From CAXBCP01 sp963977005 (GTDB lineage: Bacteria > Pseudomonadota > Alphaproteobacteria > MPNO01 > UBA830), in assembly GCA_963977005.1 (NCBI GenBank), contig CAXBMQ010000011.1, positions 80,128-144,127 on the forward strand: a DNA stretch of 64,000 nt. Reading direction: 5' to 3'. A program made the translations under genes and the position numbers. The notes beneath the pieces were generated by a model. It had not been told where the DNA came from. It did not search any database and worked only from the letters and a program-made list of their open reading frames with translations. How positions within the stretch are numbered: position 1 is the stretch's first letter; every line of letters begins with the position of its first letter. Of the stretch, positions 18,085 through 27,189 are shown one piece after another.

Positions 18085-19362
18085 TCAGAGCGCGGCGCTG
18101 ACGGCGAGTCCGTGGGCCGCCGGATCCGCGCCGAAGCGGCACAGTTCGGGCTCTTCGCGCGCGCCCTGCGGACAGTAGATCGCGTTGGCGCGGCCCTTCG
18201 CCGTTGCCGCCCCCGGCAGCGCGGCCAGCGCCCGGTCGAGCGCCTCGTCGCCGTCGAAGACCGGCACGATGGCGCGCAGAACACGACGCATGCCCGCGAT
18301 GCCGCCGGAACCGGAGGCCGCGCCGCGCGCATCCTTCAGGGGCCGGTTCACCAGAATCATCGGCAATCCCGGAAACGCTTCCCCGCGCGGCGGGGCCGCC
18401 GCGATGATGCCGCTATGACCGATGATGCGCCCCGCGCCGACGGTTCCATTCGCGCTGACGACGCAGGAAACGGCGCCGCCGGACAGGTCGGTCGCAACGA
18501 AGCCCGCGCTGTCGAAAGATGCCTGGGGCGCCTGCGCCGGCGGCGGCTGCCTGTCCGCGAGCGCCCGCCAGATCGCAGCGGCACGCTGTCCGTCGGGGCC
18601 GCCGGGCAGATGAAGTTCGTTCTTGCCGACATTGACGATTTCGGTCTCGAGCCATTTCGGCCGGTAGGCCCGGAATGCGGCCGCCGGCACCTCTATCCCG
18701 GCCATGCTTCCCAGGTCCCGGGCCAGGATACCGGCGAGGTCGCCGGCATAGAATTCACCGGGACCGCGCAGCCGAATGCCGGCAAGCGTGGCCGACAGTT
18801 CTTCCTGGCGCAGCATGTCACCCTCCGCCAGGGGCTTGCCGCGCGGCGCGAATATCCGGCGAAAATCGGAATCGGCAAACGCCGCCTCGGGCAGCCCCGC
18901 AACCTGGCGCGCGAAGGCGCGCGGCACCGGGTTCCCGAACCGGGCAAGACGTTCGGCGGGCAGCAACAGCGCTTCCCACTTCAGCCGACCGTAGCGCGCA
19001 TGAAGCGCGAACATGCCGCGCACGGCCCCCGGGATCATGACCGCGCGATTGCCCTCGGCGAACAGCGCGGGGCGGAAGTCGATCGCCTCCACCGCGTCGC
19101 CCTCGCCGCGAAACACCACGCACATCCCGCCCCCGCCGAGCGTCGCCGCGCCGGAATAGGTCACCGACAGCGCGAAATAGGTCGCAACCGCGGCATCGAC
19201 GGCATTCCCGCCCGCCGACAGGATATCGCGCCCGATCAGCGCCGAGCGGGGCTCATCCGAAACCACGCCGCCGAAATTGCCCTCGACGAACCCGACCTGA
19301 CCCTCGGGCGGGCTGTCGCTGCCGCAGGCAACGCAAATGAAACCCGCGCTCAGCACGGTCAT
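18085..19362 (-). CDS. Gamma-glutamyltransferase family lipoprotein with altered nucleophile
   Basis: The ATG at 19362 gives about 425 residues, short for GGT (about 550-580). The N-terminus MTVLSAGFICVACGSDS has a possible lipobox ending V-A-C. GGT-family features are the LGGGGMCVVF oxyanion-side motif, IDFRPALFA with the glutamate-binding Arg, GAVRGMFALHARYG and LLLPAERLARFG. The autoprocessing site normally begins Thr-Thr-His; the aligned stretch is SAGFVATDLSGGAVSCVV, so the nucleophilic Thr appears replaced by Ser and the next Thr by Ala. It may still process through Ser or may be inactive. The normal role would be hydrolysis or transfer of gamma-glutamyl groups in the periplasm. An upstream in-frame ATG at 19566 overlaps the divergent protease gene and is less likely. 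Confidence 0.75.
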   Translation of the reverse strand: MTVLSAGFICVACGSDSPPEGQVGFVEGNFGGVVSDEPRSALIGRDILSAGGNAVDAAVATYFALSVTYSGAATLGGGGMCVVFRGEGDAVEAIDFRPALFAEGNRAVMIPGAVRGMFALHARYGRLKWEALLLPAERLARFGNPVPRAFARQVAGLPEAAFADSDFRRIFAPRGKPLAEGDMLRQEELSATLAGIRLRGPGEFYAGDLAGILARDLGSMAGIEVPAAAFRAYRPKWLETEIVNVGKNELHLPGGPDGQRAAAIWRALADRQPPPAQAPQASFDSAGFVATDLSGGAVSCVVSANGTVGAGRIIGHSGIIAAAPPRGEAFPGLPMILVNRPLKDARGAASGSGGIAGMRRVLRAIVPVFDGDEALDRALAALPGAATAKGRANAIYCPQGAREEPELCRFGADPAAHGLAVSAAL

Positions 19363-19405
19363 CAATTGACGGATCAGGGGTCCACACCTACTTATAGGAC
19401 TATGG

Positions 19406-20800
19406 ATGAAAGTTGGGCCCTTGCGCACTAAAGTATCCTCCATGGCAGCTTTCGTTGCTGTCATCGCGATTGTATCGCTGTCAATGTCGCTGTCTATCTT
19501 GCTGGCATCCGATGCGGCGCGCGCCGCGGGTATCCGCGATGCGGAAATCGAACATACCATTCGCACCTACGCTTCGCCACTTCTGCGCGCCGCGAAAATC
19601 GAACAGCGCGATTTCGGCCTGCACATCGTCAACGACAAGGCGCTCAACGCATTTGTCGCCCGCGGGCAGCGTATTTTCATCACCAGCGGGCTGTTGATGG
19701 CGGCCGAACGCCCGGCGCAGGTGATCGGCGTGCTTGCGCATGAAATCGGGCATATCACAGGCGGCCACCTCGCCCGGCTGGAAGGGGCGCTGGACGATGC
19801 CCGCACACAGGCCCTGATCGGCCAGATCGTCGGTATTGCCCTCGGCGTCCTGTCGAAAGACGGCGGCGTCGCCGCGGCCGGCACGGCCGCCGGCACCGGG
19901 GTCGCGGTGAAAAACCTGCTGAAATACAGCCGGACACAGGAACAGTCGGCGGATCAGGTTGCCGTCAACCTGCTCGACCAGACCCGCACCTCGGCACGGG
20001 GGCTGCTGGAATTTTTCGAAACGCTGCAGGACCAGGAACTCCTTGTCCGTGCGCGGCAGGACGACTACGTGGTCACCCATCCGCTGACCCAGAACCGTAT
20101 CGAATTCGTCCGCAACCACGTCAAAAAATCCCCTTATTCCGACGCCAAGCTGCCAACCGTCCTTCAGGCCATGCATGACAGGATGGTCGGGAAGCTCAAG
20201 GGCTTCATCAATCCGCCGTCGCAGACGCTCTACGAATTCAAGGCGGACGATCCGTCCGTGATGGCCCGTTACGCCCGCGCCGTCGCCTATTTCCGCGATG
20301 CCCGGATCGCCGAGGCCCTCCCCATCATAGACGGCCTGATCGCCGAGGCGCCCGACGACCCCTATTTCCATGAGCTGAAAGGCCAGATGCTGTTCGAGAA
20401 CGGCAGGATACAGGAAGCCTTGCCGTCCTATCAGAAGGCGGTCGACCTGCAGCCCAGCCAGCCGCTCCTCCGGGTCGGGCTCGCCCACGCGCAGATCGAA
20501 CTGAATCAGCCCGAGATGATTCCCGTCGCGCTCGGCAACCTGCAGCAGGCCATCCGCTACGACCGTTACATGCCGCTTTCCTGGCGCCTCGCGGCCACGG
20601 CCTATGGCCGCAATGGGGATCTCGGCATGTCGGCGCTCGCGCTTGCCGAACAAAACCTTCTGCTCGGCCGAAATCTGGATGCCCAGGGCCAGGCGAAGAA
20701 GGCGCAACGCCTGCTGAAGGAGAATTCCCCAAGCTGGCTGCGGGCGCAGGACATCGCCAATACCGCCGAACGGGCGCACCGGAAAGAGAAAAACCGCTAG
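19406..20800 (+). CDS. M48 family periplasmic metalloprotease with TPRs (BepA-like)
   Basis: The 464-residue protein has an N-terminal export signal (about residues 13-41, ending AARAAG) and a zinc metalloprotease domain with HEIGHITGGHL; H112, E113 and H116 form the HExxH motif and the EQSADQVAVNLL segment provides the third ligand. The C-terminal third is TPR-like, for example RYARAVAYFRDARIAEALP followed by helical repeats. This matches BepA/YfgC, a periplasmic protease and chaperone that controls outer-membrane protein assembly. The start at 19406 leaves 43 bp to the divergent GGT-like gene. Confidence 0.92.
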   Translation: MKVGPLRTKVSSMAAFVAVIAIVSLSMSLSILLASDAARAAGIRDAEIEHTIRTYASPLLRAAKIEQRDFGLHIVNDKALNAFVARGQRIFITSGLLMAAERPAQVIGVLAHEIGHITGGHLARLEGALDDARTQALIGQIVGIALGVLSKDGGVAAAGTAAGTGVAVKNLLKYSRTQEQSADQVAVNLLDQTRTSARGLLEFFETLQDQELLVRARQDDYVVTHPLTQNRIEFVRNHVKKSPYSDAKLPTVLQAMHDRMVGKLKGFINPPSQTLYEFKADDPSVMARYARAVAYFRDARIAEALPIIDGLIAEAPDDPYFHELKGQMLFENGRIQEALPSYQKAVDLQPSQPLLRVGLAHAQIELNQPEMIPVALGNLQQAIRYDRYMPLSWRLAATAYGRNGDLGMSALALAEQNLLLGRNLDAQGQAKKAQRLLKENSPSWLRAQDIANTAERAHRKEKNR

Positions 20801-20981
20801 AATCCCGCCGGTCAGAGCCGGCAAGGCGCCGGCGCGTTCCGGCCCATCCCCGCTTCCCGCTCAACATAATGTGAGTAGAGCATTAATGCCCACGGGCTAG
20901 GATCGACGAAACAAGGACACCGATTGCCGGTCTCCGGGTATGCTTGCTCACAGCCCGACCACGCAAAAACTGAAGATTCTT

Positions 20982-21752
20982 ATGAAAAACACGTTTTATT
21001 CCAGAACCCTGCGCCGGATCGCATTGGCCGGCGGGCTTGCAATCGCCATGCCGCTTGCCGGCCCCGCGCAACCGGCATCCGCACAGGATGTCGACAAGGC
21101 GGCCATCGAAAAGATCGTCCGCGATTACATTCTCAACAACCCGGAAATCATCGCCGAAGCCGCTCGGATCCTGAAGGACCGGAAGACACGGGCCGATGCC
21201 GCGGCCGACCGTGCTTTGCTTCGCGCGAACCGCTCGGCATTGCTGAACCATGCCGCGTCGCCGGTCGGCGGCAATCCGAAGGGCGACGTCACCGTGGTGG
21301 AATTCTTCGACTACCGCTGCGGCGTCTGCAAGCGCATTCACCCGATCGTCGAGCAGCTCGTGAAGTCGGACCCGAATATCCGCCGCGTCTACAAGGAATG
21401 GCCGATCCTGGGGCCGAACTCCGTGCTGGCGTCACGCGCGGCGATCGCGTCGCGAAAGCAGGGCAAGTACCTGGCCTTCCACCAGGTCATGATGAAAGCG
21501 AATTCGGCCTTTGGCGAAAGCGCGATCATGGCGATGGCGGAGTCCGTCGGACTCGACACGGCCAGACTGCGCCGCGACATGCGCTCGCCCGAAACCGACG
21601 CCCTGCTGCGCGAGAACTACGCGCTGGCCCAAAAACTGAAGCTGAACGGCACGCCGTCCTTCGCGATCGGGGACACATTGCTCCGCGGCGGCCGGGACCT
21701 GGAATCTCTCAGGGCCATCGTCGCCGAAGCGCGGGCGGCAAAGAGGAAATAG
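20982..21752 (+). CDS. DsbA-family periplasmic thiol oxidoreductase
   Basis: The ATG at 20982 gives 256 residues with a signal peptide (about 1-34, cleavage after PASA). A helical N-terminal segment, IEKIVRDYILNNPEIIAEAARIL, resembles the oligomerisation region of ScsC/Com1-type proteins. The thioredoxin-fold active site is FFDYRCGVCKRIH, with C113 and C116, and the cis-Pro loop reads NGTPSFAIG. It probably oxidises or isomerises disulfides in exported proteins. A longer frame from 20940 adds 14 residues without an obvious ribosome-binding site. Confidence 0.9.
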   Translation: MKNTFYSRTLRRIALAGGLAIAMPLAGPAQPASAQDVDKAAIEKIVRDYILNNPEIIAEAARILKDRKTRADAAADRALLRANRSALLNHAASPVGGNPKGDVTVVEFFDYRCGVCKRIHPIVEQLVKSDPNIRRVYKEWPILGPNSVLASRAAIASRKQGKYLAFHQVMMKANSAFGESAIMAMAESVGLDTARLRRDMRSPETDALLRENYALAQKLKLNGTPSFAIGDTLLRGGRDLESLRAIVAEARAAKRK

Positions 21753-21764
21753 GTTTCCCTATTC

Positions 21765-22400
21765 CTAGTCCGGCTGTTTCGACGGCTGGGCGGAATCGAA
21801 CGCATCGAGCTTCATGCAGGCATCGAAGATACGCATGATCGTGGGGTAACGGCCCAGGTCGCATTCATAGCGCTGGGCGTTGAACACCTGCGGCACGATA
21901 CAGATATCCGCCAGACCCGGCGTGTCGCCGTGGCAGAACGTGCCGGTGGCGGCGTCGTCCGCCAGCATCGCTTCGAGCGCGTTGAAACCTTCATAGATCC
22001 AGTGCTGATACCAGGTGACGTTCACCGCGTCCTTGTCCGCGCCCATTTTGGCGCCCAGGAATTTGAGAACGGCGAGATTGTTCAGCGGATGAATGTCGCA
22101 GGCGATCAGGTCGGCGAGGCCGCGGACCCGCGCCCGGGCGATCGGCTCCGACGGCAGGAACGCCGGTTCGGGGTGCGTTTCGTCAAGATACTCCAGGATC
22201 GCCATGGACTGGATCAGCTTGCGATCGCCGTCGATCAGCGTCGGCACCCGCCCCTGCGGATTAACGCTGGTATAGTCGGACCCGAACTGGTCGCCATCCG
22301 GCAGGCTGATATTGATATGCTCCCACGCGATCCCTTTCAGGTTGAGCGCGATCCGGACCCGGAACGCCGCAGACGAGCGCGAAAAACCATATAGCTTCAT
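21765..22400 (-). CDS. Zeta-class glutathione transferase / maleylacetoacetate isomerase-like
   Basis: The ATG at 22400 gives 211 residues starting MKLYGFSRSSAAFRVRIAL, where the SRSSAAFRVR segment matches the SSCxWRVRIAL-type catalytic motif of zeta GSTs with the Cys replaced by Ala. NPQGRVPTLIDGD and IQSMAILEYLDETHP complete the thioredoxin-like domain. The C-terminal domain has the zeta pattern IACDIHPLNNLAVLKFL and CHGDTPGLADICIVPQVFNAQR. Maleylacetoacetate isomerase, which acts in tyrosine breakdown with glutathione, is the nearest named function. No other tyrosine-catabolism genes are adjacent, so the exact substrate is open. Confidence 0.85.
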   Translation of the reverse strand: MKLYGFSRSSAAFRVRIALNLKGIAWEHINISLPDGDQFGSDYTSVNPQGRVPTLIDGDRKLIQSMAILEYLDETHPEPAFLPSEPIARARVRGLADLIACDIHPLNNLAVLKFLGAKMGADKDAVNVTWYQHWIYEGFNALEAMLADDAATGTFCHGDTPGLADICIVPQVFNAQRYECDLGRYPTIMRIFDACMKLDAFDSAQPSKQPD

Positions 22401-22509
22401 GTCGATTCCCCTGAAAATACCGGGGCAGTTTAGGGGCTTGGCGGGCACCGATCCAGCCATTCGGCACCCTAAATATCGCGCCTGAAATAGCGCACCTGAA
22501 ATAGAATGC

Positions 22510-23640
22510 CTAAATGTAATATTCGCCGAGCGGCGGAAACCCGTTGAAGCCGATCGATGCGTATGTCGCGGTATAGGCGCCGGCACTGAGAATCTCGATC
22601 TTGTCACCGTGGGTCAGCGCAAGCGGCAGCGTGTACCCCGCCGCATCGTACATGACATCCACCTCGTCGCAGGTCGGCCCCGCCAGAACGACCGGCCCGA
22701 CAGGACCGCCGTCATGCGGCGTCGTGATGCGGTACTGAATTGCTTCCTCGAAGGTTTCGGGCAAGCCGCCAAACTTGCCGACGTCGAGGAACACCCAGCG
22801 CCGGTCTGGCTCACGCGATTTCTCGGCAACCAGCACCACCTCGGTCTGGAGGATCCCGGCATCCCCGGCAATGCTGCGGCCGGGCTCGGCGATAATCCGT
22901 GGCGGCTGGTTTCCGAAATGCTTGACCACAGAAGCCCGGATCGCTTCGCCGTAGTTTTCCACGGGCTCGATATCCTGGCGGTAATTCGCCGGAAAGCCGC
23001 CGCCCATGTTCATCAATTCAAGCTTTATGCCGCGCGCGCCGAGTTCCGAGAACACCATCGCGGCGCGTTCGATCGCGACATCCCACTGCGCCAGGTTGCG
23101 CTGCTGCGATCCGACATGAAACGACACGCCCGCAGGATGAAGCCCGTCTTCCGCGGCCTGGCACAGCAGTTCGATCGCAAGGTCGGGTTCGCAGCCGAAC
23201 TTGCGGGATAACGGCCAGTCTGCGCCGGCCCCGTCCATGAATATCCGGCAGAAAACGCTGGCGCCGGGCGCATGGGTTTTGAGTTTCGCCAGTTCTGCCC
23301 GGCTGTCGAACGCGAACAGTCTGATCCCGTACTCGAACGCGCTGGCGATGTCGCGCGCCTTCTTGATGGTGTTTCCATAAGCGATCCGGTCCGGCGACGC
23401 ACCGATATCGAGACAGGTTTCGATCTCGTAAATACTGGCGGTATCGAAATACGCCCCAAGAGGCAGCAGCGTGGTCAGAACTTCCTTCGCCGGGTTTGCT
23501 TTGACCGCATAGAATATATCGGCCTGCGGCAGGGCCCGCGCGAGGTCGCTGTAATTGCGGGCGATAACGTCCAGATCGACCACCAGGCACGGGGTCTCCG
23601 GCCGGCGTTCTTCCAGGAATTTTCTGATTTTCTGTGTCAT
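22510..23640 (-). CDS. Ornithine/lysine decarboxylase (fold type III, PLP)
   Basis: The 376-residue cytosolic enzyme decarboxylates ornithine to putrescine, the entry to polyamine synthesis; some members also use lysine. The PLP lysine is K47 in FYAVKANP. HVGSQQ and AEPGRS bind the cofactor phosphate. The catalytic cysteine lies in GPTCDEVD near residue 320, and AYTATYASIGFNGF near the C-terminus completes the dimer-interface site. Length and motifs match the eukaryote-like ODC group found in alphaproteobacteria. The 52-bp upstream gap is too short for a speF leader RNA. Confidence 0.92.
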   Translation of the reverse strand: MTQKIRKFLEERRPETPCLVVDLDVIARNYSDLARALPQADIFYAVKANPAKEVLTTLLPLGAYFDTASIYEIETCLDIGASPDRIAYGNTIKKARDIASAFEYGIRLFAFDSRAELAKLKTHAPGASVFCRIFMDGAGADWPLSRKFGCEPDLAIELLCQAAEDGLHPAGVSFHVGSQQRNLAQWDVAIERAAMVFSELGARGIKLELMNMGGGFPANYRQDIEPVENYGEAIRASVVKHFGNQPPRIIAEPGRSIAGDAGILQTEVVLVAEKSREPDRRWVFLDVGKFGGLPETFEEAIQYRITTPHDGGPVGPVVLAGPTCDEVDVMYDAAGYTLPLALTHGDKIEILSAGAYTATYASIGFNGFPPLGEYYI

Positions 23641-23693
23641 GGCCGGCGGGTTTTAGGCCTGTCCGGCGGACAACGCAAAGGGTATTTTAGGGG

Positions 23694-24131
23694 TCAGAAA
23701 CCACCCTGCAGGAACATCAGCCCGTACATCGCGCCGCCGGCTGCAGCGGTAATCATGATCATGATCATGATCAGCCTGACGGGGCTGGCTTTTTTCCTGA
23801 TCTTCCGTTTCTGCGCGACACGTTTGCGCTGAACGGTGTCGGCCTGGCGCTTCTTTGCCGCCTGTCCCTTGTTGAGGCGTTTTTCCTTGGATTGCCGCAA
23901 TTGTTCCGCATTTGCGGCGGCGATCTTGCTGCCCCGATAGATGGTACGGGTTTTGGTTTCCTGCGTCGATTCAACGTAGATTTCTTCAACGACTCGAATG
24001 CTGGTGTAGCGGCCGCTTTCGTCCATGCGCTGTGCTTCGAACATGGCGAGATCCCGATCGTCGAAGACGGAATCGATCTTCCATTTACCACTCTGGTAGG
24101 TGTGGATTTCGAATGCTTTCATATCCGACAT
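23694..24131 (-). CDS. Conserved-looking basic protein with C-terminal membrane span
   Basis: I do not recognise this 145-residue protein by function. The first 70 residues (MSDMKAFEIHTYQSGKWKI onwards) read like a small alpha/beta domain with FDDRDLAMFEAQRM. A Lys/Arg-rich segment, about 76-118, follows and should lie on the cytoplasmic side. The last 28 residues, from RLIMIMIMITAAAGG, form one hydrophobic span and make it a tail-anchored inner-membrane protein. The Met-Ile run comes from a short hexanucleotide repeat in the DNA (23751-23773). It lies 53 bp downstream of the PAS-like gene's side and upstream of the decarboxylase, all leftward. Confidence 0.7.
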   Translation of the reverse strand: MSDMKAFEIHTYQSGKWKIDSVFDDRDLAMFEAQRMDESGRYTSIRVVEEIYVESTQETKTRTIYRGSKIAAANAEQLRQSKEKRLNKGQAAKKRQADTVQRKRVAQKRKIRKKASPVRLIMIMIMITAAAGGAMYGLMFLQGGF

Positions 24132-24159
24132 GGCGCTCTCCGGGGTCCTCTATCCGGAC

Positions 24160-24645
24160 CTAACCGTTCGGAACTTCGCGGCAGTTCGCTGCGCCGAGAA
24201 GTCCTGAAACGGATGTACCATCGTCGCTCATCGGCAGGATGATGCTGCGATAGAGCACCTTCATGCCGTCGTATTTGGTAAATTCACCGCCGCGTGAGAT
24301 GGGGACGCCGCGGTCCAGAATTTCGTGATAATACCCGGCCGCATGTTCGATGAGCGATGCAGCGGGCACGTCGGATAACGGGCAGTTCCGGACCGTCTCG
24401 GGCAGATAATTCTGTAACTCGCTGCCAACGGTGCGGACAATGGGATTGTCCTCGTGCCCGACAATATCGAGGACGAAACTGAAGTCCCAGATCTCGGCCA
24501 TGCGCGCCGGATCGACCTGGGAGAAAGACGGATATTGCGCGTCGCCGCACCACTCCCGCCAATGCGAAAGAAGCCGGAGCACCATCCGGCGCTCCATGCC
24601 CTGAGGCGCCGCCGGGGGCGGAGAAGATGTACTTTGCGTGTCCAT
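24160..24645 (-). CDS. PAS-like domain protein (PAS_5 type)
   Basis: The ATG at 24645 gives 161 residues. The pattern LLSHWREWCGDAQYPSFSQ, then WDFSFVLDIVGHEDNPIVRTVG, then EILDRGVPISRGGEF and YRSIILPMSDDGTSVSGLLG matches single-domain PAS_5 proteins, which are frequent in Rhodospirillales and Rhizobiales and usually lack an output domain. The ligand and partner are unknown. It is divergent from aroQ. Confidence 0.75.
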   Translation of the reverse strand: MDTQSTSSPPPAAPQGMERRMVLRLLSHWREWCGDAQYPSFSQVDPARMAEIWDFSFVLDIVGHEDNPIVRTVGSELQNYLPETVRNCPLSDVPAASLIEHAAGYYHEILDRGVPISRGGEFTKYDGMKVLYRSIILPMSDDGTSVSGLLGAANCREVPNG

Positions 24646-24863
24646 GGAAAAATATTGCAATAATGGGGTTAATTTCCCGTAAAATTGTGGATAACTTCCC
24701 GCCGCAGGCGTGACGGTATCCCGCCCCTTGCAGCAAAGCGTCGCCGGCGCGAAACGAATCGAAGGCCCCGACAGCGCCGAATTCCGGGCTTTCGCGGCCA
24801 TTGCCCAAACGATTCGTGATAGGGTATGGCTAAGACTTGGCTGCCCGGTACACGAGAGATCAT

Positions 24864-25319
24864 TTGTCTACAACTGCCCGAATACTGATCCTGAACGGTC
24901 CCAACCTGAATATGCTCGGGGTCCGGGAGCCGGAGATCTATGGCCACAAGACCCTCGACGATATTCGGCAAGACTGCGAGGGGCATGCCGCCGCCGGGGT
25001 TACAATCGATTTCCGCCAGTCCAACAGCGAAGCCGACCTGATCGACTGGATCCAGCAGGCGCGCGATACGGCGGACGGGATCATTATCAATCCGGCGGCT
25101 TTCACGCATACATCCGTTGCCATTCTCGACGCCCTTGTACTCACCGGGCTTCCGGTCATCGAGATCCATATTTCCAACATCTTCCGCCGCGAGGGTTTCC
25201 GGCAACATTCCTACGTATCCGCGGGCGCGACCGGGATAATTTCCGGCTTCGGCGCACACGGGTATCTTCTGGCAATCGATGCGATGGCAGAACTGACCGC
25301 TTCCAAGAAGGACGCCTGA
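24864..25319 (+). CDS. aroQ: 3-dehydroquinate dehydratase, type II
   Basis: The protein dehydrates 3-dehydroquinate in the shikimate pathway as a cytosolic dodecamer. Type II signatures are ILILNGPNLNMLGVREPEIYG, with catalytic tyrosine in the loop, RQSNSEADLIDWIQ, INPAAFTHTSVAI and the catalytic histidine in EIHISNIFRREGFR. I place the start at the TTG at 24864, preceded by GAGAG, giving 151 residues, the usual length; another TTG at 24837 would add nine residues. Its stop overlaps the accB start (TGATG), so aroQ, accB and accC form an operon. Confidence 0.93.
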   Translation: MSTTARILILNGPNLNMLGVREPEIYGHKTLDDIRQDCEGHAAAGVTIDFRQSNSEADLIDWIQQARDTADGIIINPAAFTHTSVAILDALVLTGLPVIEIHISNIFRREGFRQHSYVSAGATGIISGFGAHGYLLAIDAMAELTASKKDA

Positions 25320-25771
25320 TGGCTAACAAATTCGACGTCGACCCCGATCTTGTCCGCAAGCTTTCGGACCTGCTGAATGAAACAGGTCTGAGCGAGATCG
25401 AATATGAAAGCACCGGCCGCCGCATACGCGTCGCCCGTCAGATCGGCGGCGCACAGGTCGTATCCGTTGAAGCGCAGGCGGCACCGGCCACAGCGCTGCA
25501 GGGGGCCGATACCGGCGGTGCTACCGCGCCAAGGAAGGGGACGCCGATCCTGTCGCCGATGGTTGGCACCGTTTTCGCCTCGCCCGAACCGGGGGCCGAA
25601 CCGTTTATCCGCGTCGGCGATACCATAACCGAGGGCCAGACCGTGATGCTGATCGAAGCCATGAAGACCTACAACCCGGTTCGCGCCACCGCCAGCGGCA
25701 AGGTCGTGCAAATTCTCGTCGGAGATTCGACCCCGGTCGAATTCGGCGAAGAACTTCTTCTGGTCGAATAG
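25319..25771 (+). CDS. accB: Biotin carboxyl carrier protein of acetyl-CoA carboxylase
   Basis: The ATG at 25319 overlaps the aroQ stop and gives 150 residues starting MANKFDVDPDLVRKLSDLL. An N-terminal helical segment, a Ala/Gly-rich linker (about 50-72) and a biotinyl domain follow. The biotin attachment site is K116 in LIEAMKTYNP, with the EAMK signature. It carries CO2 from biotin carboxylase to the carboxyltransferase in the first step of fatty acid synthesis. accC follows after 30 bp. Confidence 0.95.
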   Translation: MANKFDVDPDLVRKLSDLLNETGLSEIEYESTGRRIRVARQIGGAQVVSVEAQAAPATALQGADTGGATAPRKGTPILSPMVGTVFASPEPGAEPFIRVGDTITEGQTVMLIEAMKTYNPVRATASGKVVQILVGDSTPVEFGEELLLVE

Positions 25772-25801
25772 CGCCCGCACGGGCCGGAACCGGCACAGCA
25801 A

Positions 25802-27154
25802 ATGTTCGAAAAAGTCCTTATCGCAAACCGTGGCGAAATCGCCCTCCGCATCCATCGCGCCTGCAAGGAGATGGGCATCTCGACAGTCGCGGTCCATTCG
25901 ACCGCCGACGCAGACGCCATGCATGTCCGCCTCGCGGATGAAAGCGTGTGCCTGGGCCCGCCCGATGCCAAGCAAAGCTATCTGAATATTCCCGCGATCG
26001 TGTCTGCAGCCACGATTACCGGTGCGGATGCCGTGCATCCCGGCTACGGGTTCCTGTCCGAGGAAGCCAGTTTCGCGTCGATCCTCGAAGAACACGGCTT
26101 CACCTTTATCGGGCCCAGCGCCGAACATATCGCGCTGATGGGCGACAAGGTTGCGGCGAAACAGGCGGTCGAGGAAAACGGCGTTCCGGTTGTCCCCGGT
26201 TCGGCCGGCGCCATCGAGACGCCAAGCGATGCGCGGAGCATCGCCGACCAGATCGGCTACCCGGTCCTGATCAAGGCGGCCGGCGGCGGCGGCGGGCGCG
26301 GCATGCAGATCGTCCGCAGTGCCGACGAGGTCGAGGCGGCCTATACGATGGCGCGCACCGAAGCCAAGGCAAGCTTCCGCAACGACACCGTTTACATGGA
26401 AAAATTCCTCGAGAAGCCGCGCCACATCGAGGTCCAGGTTTTTGCCGACGGCCAGGGCGGCGCCGTACATCTGGGCGAACGCGACTGCTCGCTGCAGCGC
26501 CGTCATCAGAAAGTGCTGGAGGAAGCCCGCTCCCCCGCCCTCAACGACCAGCAGCGCGAAAAGATCGGCAAGATCGCCGCGGATGCCGTCCGGCGGATCG
26601 GCTATGCCAATGCCGGAACCATCGAGTTCCTGTTCGAGGACGGCGAGTTTTATTTTATCGAGATGAATACCCGCCTGCAGGTTGAACACCCGGTGACCGA
26701 GATGATCACGGGCATCGACATGGTGCGCGAGCAGATCCGCGTCGCGGCGGGCTCACCGCTTTCCTTCACCCAGGACGACATCACTTTCCAGGGCCATGCG
26801 ATAGAGTGCCGGATCACGGCGGAACATCCGGAAACCTTCGTGCCGTCTCCCGGGCTTGTTACCGACTATCATCCGCCGGGCGGGCTGTCCGTCCGGGTGG
26901 ATTCGGGACTTTACGCCGGATATTCCATCCCGCCCTATTACGACAGCCTTGTCGCGAAGCTGATCGTGCATGGCCGGAACCGCAACGAATGCCTGATGCG
27001 GCTTCGCCGTTCGCTGGAGGAATTCGTGATCGGCGGAATCGACACCACGATCCCGCTTCACGCAAAAATTATTGAAAATTCCGATTTCATAAACGGCGAT
27101 TATGATATCCATTGGCTGGAACGCTTCGTCGCGGGGGAAACCCCGAACGGCTGA
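25802..27154 (+). CDS. accC: Biotin carboxylase subunit of acetyl-CoA carboxylase
   Basis: The 450-residue protein carboxylates biotin on AccB using ATP and bicarbonate. It starts MFEKVLIANRGEIALRIHRA, the standard N-terminus. The ATP-grasp domain shows KAAGGGGGRGMQIV (glycine-rich lid) and ERDCSLQRRHQKVLEEARS. The active-site segment EMNTRLQVEHPVTEMITG holds the catalytic Glu and Arg. Length is normal. It is the third gene of the aroQ-accB-accC operon; aat begins 36 bp later. Confidence 0.97.
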   Translation: MFEKVLIANRGEIALRIHRACKEMGISTVAVHSTADADAMHVRLADESVCLGPPDAKQSYLNIPAIVSAATITGADAVHPGYGFLSEEASFASILEEHGFTFIGPSAEHIALMGDKVAAKQAVEENGVPVVPGSAGAIETPSDARSIADQIGYPVLIKAAGGGGGRGMQIVRSADEVEAAYTMARTEAKASFRNDTVYMEKFLEKPRHIEVQVFADGQGGAVHLGERDCSLQRRHQKVLEEARSPALNDQQREKIGKIAADAVRRIGYANAGTIEFLFEDGEFYFIEMNTRLQVEHPVTEMITGIDMVREQIRVAAGSPLSFTQDDITFQGHAIECRITAEHPETFVPSPGLVTDYHPPGGLSVRVDSGLYAGYSIPPYYDSLVAKLIVHGRNRNECLMRLRRSLEEFVIGGIDTTIPLHAKIIENSDFINGDYDIHWLERFVAGETPNG

Positions 27155-27189
27155 CGAAGCGCCTGAACGACCGGTGTGCCCCGTCGCCA

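Noticed and set aside
22401..23693. speF-type leader RNA before the ornithine decarboxylase
   Set aside because: Only 52 bp separate the decarboxylase from its upstream gene, too little for this structured leader, and no fitting structure was seen.
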